10,510 nucleotides of DNA from RGIG6178 sp045612885 (GTDB taxonomy: Bacteria; Bacillota_I; Bacilli_A; RFN20; DUOF01). The stretch lies in NCBI GenBank assembly GCA_045612885.1, contig JAZKZZ010000006.1:1-10510 (forward strand). Direction: 5' to 3'. The notes beneath the pieces are model-generated. The model did not search any database and was not told where the DNA came from. It saw only the letters and a program-made list of their open reading frames with translations. The translations under genes and the position numbers were made by a program. This document shows, in pieces, positions 6,641 to 10,510 of the stretch. Within the stretch, counting starts at the first letter, position 1. Each line of letters starts with the position of its first letter.

Positions 6641-7356
6641 AAAAACTTTTTAAGTTTATCAATTATCTGTTTTTCTAATCGTGATATTTGGACTTGAGAA
6701 ACATTGAATTTGAGAGCTACATCTTTTTGCGGTAAGTCGTTGTAAAATCTTAATTTAACTAGCAACTTTTCTCTTTCATCTAAAGTATCGACTGCATCAT
6801 TTAAAGTTAATAAATCTAATAATTTATCTTCTTTATCGTTGCTAATAATGCATTCTAGAGAAAAACCACTATCTTTTTCATTTTCATACTCTTTTTCAAT
6901 AGATAATGGTGCAATATTACTTTCAAGAGCAAGTACTAATTCATATCTATCTACATTTAATCTTTTTTCAAGTTCATCAAGGGTTATTTCTTTATTATAT
7001 TCTTTTAAATACAAATCTTTTTCTTTTTCAATTTTATAATATAAATCTTTTAAATTTCTACTAACTTTAAGTAAAGAGGAATCCCTGAAATGTTTTTTTA
7101 TTTCACCAAGAATTATTGGTACAGCATATGTAGAAAAACTAACATCATAACTAAAATCAAAATTATCAATAGCTTTAAGCAACCCTATTAAAGCGACTTG
7201 ATTTAAATCTTCTCTTTCTTCTCTTTTAGAAACTTTATAGCGATTTACTAAAGAATAGGCTAATGACTGATTTTCACTAACAATTAAATCTAATAGTTCA
7301 TGCTCGCCTTGCCTATATCTTTTTATAAGTTCTAAAGTACTCACTTTAGTAGGCAT
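6637..7356 (-). CDS. sigF: Forespore-specific RNA polymerase sigma factor SigF
   Basis: A 239-aa sigma-70 family protein that directs RNA polymerase to early forespore genes. Region 2 spans about 20-93 with DLNQVALIGLLKAIDNFD and VSFSTYAVPIILGEIKKHFRDS, the hallmark of the SigF/SigG/SigB group. Region 3 is at about 95-160 (KVSRNLKDL). Region 4 is at about 185-237, with the helix-turn-helix LPQKDVALKFNVSQVQISRLE (208-228). It is assigned as SigF rather than SigG or SigB from the adjacent spoIIAA and spoIIAB, the classic operon order. Length is normal (B. subtilis about 255). The start ATG follows an AGAGGT Shine-Dalgarno that overlaps the end of spoIIAB; the gap is five bases. Known regulation is sequestration by SpoIIAB until SpoIIAA releases it. 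No terminator is visible downstream; the pheS promoter follows at once. Confidence 0.93.
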   Translation of the reverse strand: MPTKVSTLELIKRYRQGEHELLDLIVSENQSLAYSLVNRYKVSKREEREDLNQVALIGLLKAIDNFDFSYDVSFSTYAVPIILGEIKKHFRDSSLLKVSRNLKDLYYKIEKEKDLYLKEYNKEITLDELEKRLNVDRYELVLALESNIAPLSIEKEYENEKDSGFSLECIISNDKEDKLLDLLTLNDAVDTLDEREKLLVKLRFYNDLPQKDVALKFNVSQVQISRLEKQIIDKLKKFF

Positions 7357-7361
7357 AATAT

Positions 7362-7799
7362 CTATACCTCTACATAGTTCTTTTTAAAATTCTTTACTAT
7401 GTATACGCGTGTTCCAATATTTTCTTCGCTTCTGATATTGAATTCATCAGAAAGTGCTTTCATTATAGAAATACCCATGCCAGCTCTTTCTTCACTCTTC
7501 TTGCTAGAAAAAGATTCATTCATTGCTTCTTGAATATTCTTAATACCTATTCCATAATCATTGATTGTTATTTGCATTTGATTGTTTACTATCATTGCTT
7601 TTATATATACATCTTTGCTTGAATCGCAATTATATCCATGGATGATAGCATTACTAACAGCTTCACTGATTATGGTTTTTAAGTCGCTTATTTCATCTAA
7701 TGATGGGTTAAGTGATAATGCAAAAGCACTAATAACTGTTCTTACAAATGATTCATTTTCTACAGATGCTGCAATTTTTAATTCCATTCTATTCATCAT
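7362..7799 (-). CDS. spoIIAB: Anti-sigma F factor and serine kinase SpoIIAB
   Basis: A 145-aa GHKL-fold protein that binds and blocks SigF in the predivisional cell and mother cell and, with ATP, phosphorylates SpoIIAA. ATP-site motifs are intact: N-box SEAVSNAIIHGY with Glu46 and Asn50, the DxGxG motif Asp81-Gly83-Gly85 (NDYGIGI), and the glycine-rich lid ERAGMGISIM (104-113). ENESFVR, with Arg20, matches the surface used for partner binding in the B. subtilis protein. The N-terminus MMNRMEL aligns without gaps to B. subtilis MKNEMHL as I recall it, so I keep the first of two adjacent ATGs. That ATG overlaps the spoIIAA TGA by four bases (ATGA), a coupling that keeps the partners balanced. 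Family length is about 146 aa. Cytoplasmic. Confidence 0.95.
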   Translation of the reverse strand: MMNRMELKIAASVENESFVRTVISAFALSLNPSLDEISDLKTIISEAVSNAIIHGYNCDSSKDVYIKAMIVNNQMQITINDYGIGIKNIQEAMNESFSSKKSEERAGMGISIMKALSDEFNIRSEENIGTRVYIVKNFKKNYVEV

Positions 7800-8131
7800 C
7801 TTTCACCAACCTTTTCTTTTGAAAAATTTTCTATAATTGTATAAATTCCTGATATTTTAAATAATTTATTGATATGACTATTTGTTTCATTAACGTATAG
7901 TTTTCTTTTATGACTTTTTAATTGGTTATATCTTCCTAATATCAATCCAATACCAGAACTATCAATAAAAGTAACTTGCTTGAAATCTAGCACCATATTT
8001 TTACTTTTATTATTTTCTATTAATTCGCTTAATTCTTTTTTATATCTGGGGCAGACTGAATCGTCTATGTCACCATAAAATTCGATATACGTGTAATCGC
8101 TCATATCTATAACTTTATATTTTTGTTCCAT
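7796..8131 (-). CDS. spoIIAA: Anti-anti-sigma factor SpoIIAA
   Basis: A 111-aa single STAS-domain protein. In its unphosphorylated form it attacks the SpoIIAB-SigF complex and frees SigF; SpoIIAB inactivates it by phosphorylation and the SpoIIE phosphatase restores it. The phosphorylation segment FIDSSGIGLILGRYNQL (55-71) places the target serine at residue 58, the same number as in B. subtilis. The early strand-loop YIEFYGDIDD (15-24) matches the nucleotide-contacting GELD segment of the family. The start follows TAGGAGG seven bases upstream. It is the first gene of the three-gene operon, after a weak terminator closing dacF. I could not find a convincing SigH or SigA promoter in the 90-base gap, so the promoter remains undefined. 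spoIIE is not in the window. Confidence 0.94.
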   Translation of the reverse strand: MEQKYKVIDMSDYTYIEFYGDIDDSVCPRYKKELSELIENNKSKNMVLDFKQVTFIDSSGIGLILGRYNQLKSHKRKLYVNETNSHINKLFKISGIYTIIENFSKEKVGER

Positions 8132-8201
8132 CTTATTTCCTCCTAGAGGATATTAAATAGCAAAGCACATAGGGAAAAATGTCGTATTTAAACAAAAAAA
8201 T

Positions 8202-8223
8202 AAAAAATCCATAAAAATGGATT
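8202..8223 (-). terminator. Terminator after dacF
   Basis: On the minus strand AATCCAT (8223-8217), a four-base loop and ATGGATT (8212-8206) form a 7-bp stem followed by a mostly T tract (8207-8202 and beyond, interrupted by single A). It overlaps the dacF stop codon. It is AT-rich, so partial read-through into spoIIAA is likely. Confidence 0.65.
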
Positions 8224-9391
8224 AAATTATTAGTTTTAGAAATTTTATAAGTAAATCCCAAAAGGATAGTTTTTCTATATTATATTTTGGATATAAATTG
8301 TAGGTCGCTAATACATTGTTGTTTTTATCTCTTATGGTAATTGTTCCTATAACATCTTGACTTGATTTGGGGGAATCAAGGTTAGAATAAGTGATTGATA
8401 CTAGTAAATCATTCAAAGTGATATTTTTTTTGATGATTACATTAATATCTTCATTTGCCACAATTTCGTTTTGAATTGTTTTGGCATTATTAAAGTCGAC
8501 AGTAGATATAACTTCGCCTTTTTTATATAAGTTTATACTTTTATACGTATTAAAACCATAATCTAATAAAGTAGTGGTATCTTGATTTCTTGACTTGCTT
8601 GTTTTACCACCCATTACTACACTTATTAGTCTAAAATCGTTACGTAATGCAGTGGCGGTTAAATTAAATCCAGAATCACTTGTATACCCGGTTTTTAAAC
8701 CATCCATGCCATTATAATATTTTATCATTCTGTTGGTATTAACTAACCAAAAAGGAGATGATGTTTCTTGTCTTAAATATGTATCATAGGTAGAAGTATA
8801 TGGTAATAATATATCTTTATAATCTTTCAAAAGTTTTCTAGCTAAAATTGCCATATCATATGCTGTAGTATAATGGTTTGGATCATGAAATCCTGTGATA
8901 TTAACAAAATTGGTATTATTCATTCCAAAATTTTTACTTCTAGTATTCATTTCTTTGACAAATGAGTCTATTGATCCATATGTTTGTTCTGCAAGAGCTA
9001 CAGTAGCATCATTTGCACTGGCGACAGTGACTGCAGTAAATAAGTCCTTAAATGTCATTTGTTCATGTTCTTTTAAAAAAATTTGGCTACCACCCATGCC
9101 TGATGCAAGAGAAGAAACAGTTACTATTTCTTCAAACGAATGTGATCCTGTTTCAATGGATTCTAAAAATAAGTAAATAGCCATCATTTTAGTCATGCTA
9201 GCAGGATACATCTTTTTATTTATATCTTTACTGTATAAAATTTTTCCAGTTGAGTATTCAATTAATATGCTACTAGGAGCATTAATGTTCAATTGAACTT
9301 CGTTCTCTTGAGTTTCCTCTGCCTTAACTAAAGATGTAGTATTAGAGAAAATAATTATAATAGATAAGATAATAAAAAATATTTTTTGCAT
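8222..9391 (-). CDS. dacF: D-alanyl-D-alanine carboxypeptidase, DacF-like (peptidase S11)
   Basis: A 389-aa penicillin-binding protein that trims the terminal D-Ala from peptidoglycan stem peptides outside the membrane. The N-terminus MQKIFFIILSIIIIFSNTTSLVKA is a signal peptide with likely cleavage after Ala24. The active-site motifs are all present: SMTK at 65-68 (nucleophile Ser65), SAN at 125-127 and KTG at 233-235. The PBP5-like C-terminal beta domain follows at about 285-370, and the end FWDLLIKFLKLII (377-389) is the usual amphipathic or hydrophobic membrane anchor. Length is typical of DacF/DacA. The DacF assignment rests on position directly upstream of spoIIAA-spoIIAB-sigF, as in B. 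subtilis, where DacF is forespore-expressed; sequence alone would also allow DacA. AGGTG lies five bases before ATG. No clear promoter was found upstream. Confidence 0.92.
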   Translation of the reverse strand: MQKIFFIILSIIIIFSNTTSLVKAEETQENEVQLNINAPSSILIEYSTGKILYSKDINKKMYPASMTKMMAIYLFLESIETGSHSFEEIVTVSSLASGMGGSQIFLKEHEQMTFKDLFTAVTVASANDATVALAEQTYGSIDSFVKEMNTRSKNFGMNNTNFVNITGFHDPNHYTTAYDMAILARKLLKDYKDILLPYTSTYDTYLRQETSSPFWLVNTNRMIKYYNGMDGLKTGYTSDSGFNLTATALRNDFRLISVVMGGKTSKSRNQDTTTLLDYGFNTYKSINLYKKGEVISTVDFNNAKTIQNEIVANEDINVIIKKNITLNDLLVSITYSNLDSPKSSQDVIGTITIRDKNNNVLATYNLYPKYNIEKLSFWDLLIKFLKLII

Positions 9392-9493
9392 TTAATCACC
9401 TGTTAAATGATATGAAACATATATAGAACGTATTCCATAAATAATTATTATATAATACATATATAGGCGTGAGTTTATAAGTAAATACCATGA

Positions 9494-9523
9494 TTGAAAT
9501 AATAAAAAATAGTTTTTTTTAAT
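9494..9523 (+). promoter_or_regulatory. Possible upstream rRNA promoter (P1)
   Basis: TTGAAA (9494-9499), an 18-bp spacer and TTTAAT (9518-9523) each match five of six consensus bases. It lies about 100 bp upstream of the stronger promoter, a spacing like the tandem rrn promoters of B. subtilis. In sequence this AT-rich the match is weak evidence. Confidence 0.3.
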
Positions 9524-9534
9524 AAATTAAAACA

Positions 9535-9592
9535 TATTAAAAAACGAAAAATAAAAAAATTTTAAAAAAAAGTGAAAAATACAAAAAAAATG
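9535..9592 (+). promoter_or_regulatory. UP-element-like A/T tract upstream of the rRNA promoter
   Basis: Phased A-runs and T-runs with almost no G or C directly abut the -35 box. Such tracts bind the RNA polymerase alpha C-terminal domains at many rRNA promoters. The assignment rests on composition and position only. Confidence 0.5.
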
Positions 9593-9621
9593 TTGACACG
9601 GTTCCATTTCAGTGTTACTAT
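9593..9621 (+). promoter_or_regulatory. rRNA operon promoter
   Basis: TTGACA (9593-9598), a 17-bp spacer and TACTAT (9616-9621), preceded by the extended -10 TGT (9613-9615). The start of transcription would fall near 9627-9629, about 115 nt before mature 16S. It has a perfect -35, an A/T-rich upstream tract and a leader that leads directly into 16S rRNA. Confidence 0.82.
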
Positions 9622-9627
9622 AGTGGA

Positions 9628-9742
9628 GCATTGAGCGTGCGCTCTTGCAACTACGATTTTTGAAAACTAGATAGAAACGTCAAGCAATAAGTTAAAAAAC
9701 TGAGAAAACAATAATAACCGAAAGGGTTATGGATAAACAAAA
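9628..9742 (+). ncRNA. Pre-16S leader with hairpins
   Basis: The transcribed spacer before 16S. It begins with a GC-rich palindrome GAGCGTGCGCTC (9633-9644), continues with a boxA-like stretch, and has a 6-bp hairpin ATAACC-GAAAG-GGTTAT (9714-9730) just before the mature 5' end. These probably take part in anti-termination and RNase III-type processing. The pairing partner downstream of 16S is outside the window. Confidence 0.6.
9655..9668 (+). promoter_or_regulatory. boxA-like anti-termination element
   Basis: GATTTTTGAAAACT resembles the TTTGAAAACT core found in rRNA leaders of Bacillus relatives, where NusB/NusE-type factors load to prevent early termination. Its position about 30 nt into the leader fits; the 5' part of the consensus is poorly conserved. 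Confidence 0.5.

Positions 9743-10510
<768 letters not shown>

Larger units (their letters stand above)
9392..9592. other. AT-rich intergenic region between divergent dacF and rRNA genes
   Basis: This 201-base part of the dacF-16S gap contains the dacF ribosome binding site (AGGTG at 9401-9397, minus) and a TATAAT on the minus strand (9452-9447) with no matching -35 box. From about 9500 it is nearly pure A and T. I see no gene, tRNA or repeat in it. The rest of the gap (9593-9742) is the rRNA promoter and leader described separately. Confidence 0.6.

Noticed and set aside
8132..8205. A promoter for spoIIAA in the gap after dacF
   Set aside because: The best pair (ACGACA, 17 bp, TGCTAT) matches consensus poorly and no SigH-like AGGAWWT/GAAT pair is present.
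9408..9435. Possible SigG/SigF promoter for dacF: GAATA (9435-9431) and CATATCA (9414-9408), minus strand
   Set aside because: The boxes resemble forespore consensus, but the 16-bp spacer is about two bases short for SigG and the region is AT-rich, so I do not call it.

Overview
The window is AT-rich bacterial chromosome with Firmicutes signatures: strong AGGAGG-type ribosome binding sites, a T-box leader, a sporulation sigma-factor operon, and a 16S rRNA gene with a short V1 region and the GATTAACGCTGGCGGCATGCC start typical of Bacilli close to the Erysipelotrichia/Mollicutes (RF39-like) lineages. That placement is my reading of the 16S and base composition, not a database result. The presence of spoIIAA, spoIIAB and sigF suggests a spore-former or a recent descendant of one.

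Left end, plus strand (1-1395): the C-terminal end of a cardiolipin synthase runs directly into tmcAL, the tRNA-Met cytidine acetate ligase. A 12-bp stem with T-runs on both sides (about 1384-1418) serves as a bidirectional terminator between tmcAL and the converging minus-strand genes.

Centre, minus strand (1420-6623): a promoter and a phenylalanine T-box leader (specifier codon UUC, terminator, anti-terminator) precede pheS and pheT. With no terminator between them, pheT runs into two genes I cannot assign to a known system. One is a 251-aa, mostly helical, C-terminally membrane-anchored protein starting with GTG. The other is a 254-aa stand-alone trypsin-like serine protease with an intact His/Asp/Ser triad and no signal peptide. 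The tight junctions (1-nt gap, 9-nt gap, 11-nt overlap) suggest a four-gene transcript pheS-pheT-anchor-protease under T-box control. This pair is the most interesting part of the window.

Right-centre, minus strand (6637-9391): dacF-like D,D-carboxypeptidase, then spoIIAA, spoIIAB and sigF, in the same order as in Bacillus subtilis. The three regulators form the partner-switching circuit of the forespore: SpoIIAB holds SigF and phosphorylates SpoIIAA, and dephosphorylated SpoIIAA releases SigF. A weak terminator separates dacF from spoIIAA. No terminator is visible after sigF; the pheS promoter begins 13 nt past its stop codon.

Right end, plus strand (about 9494-10510): a very A/T-rich upstream region, a strong rRNA promoter (TTGACA, 17 nt, extended TACTAT), a leader with a boxA-like element, and the first half of a 16S rRNA gene cut by the window edge. 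It is divergent from dacF.
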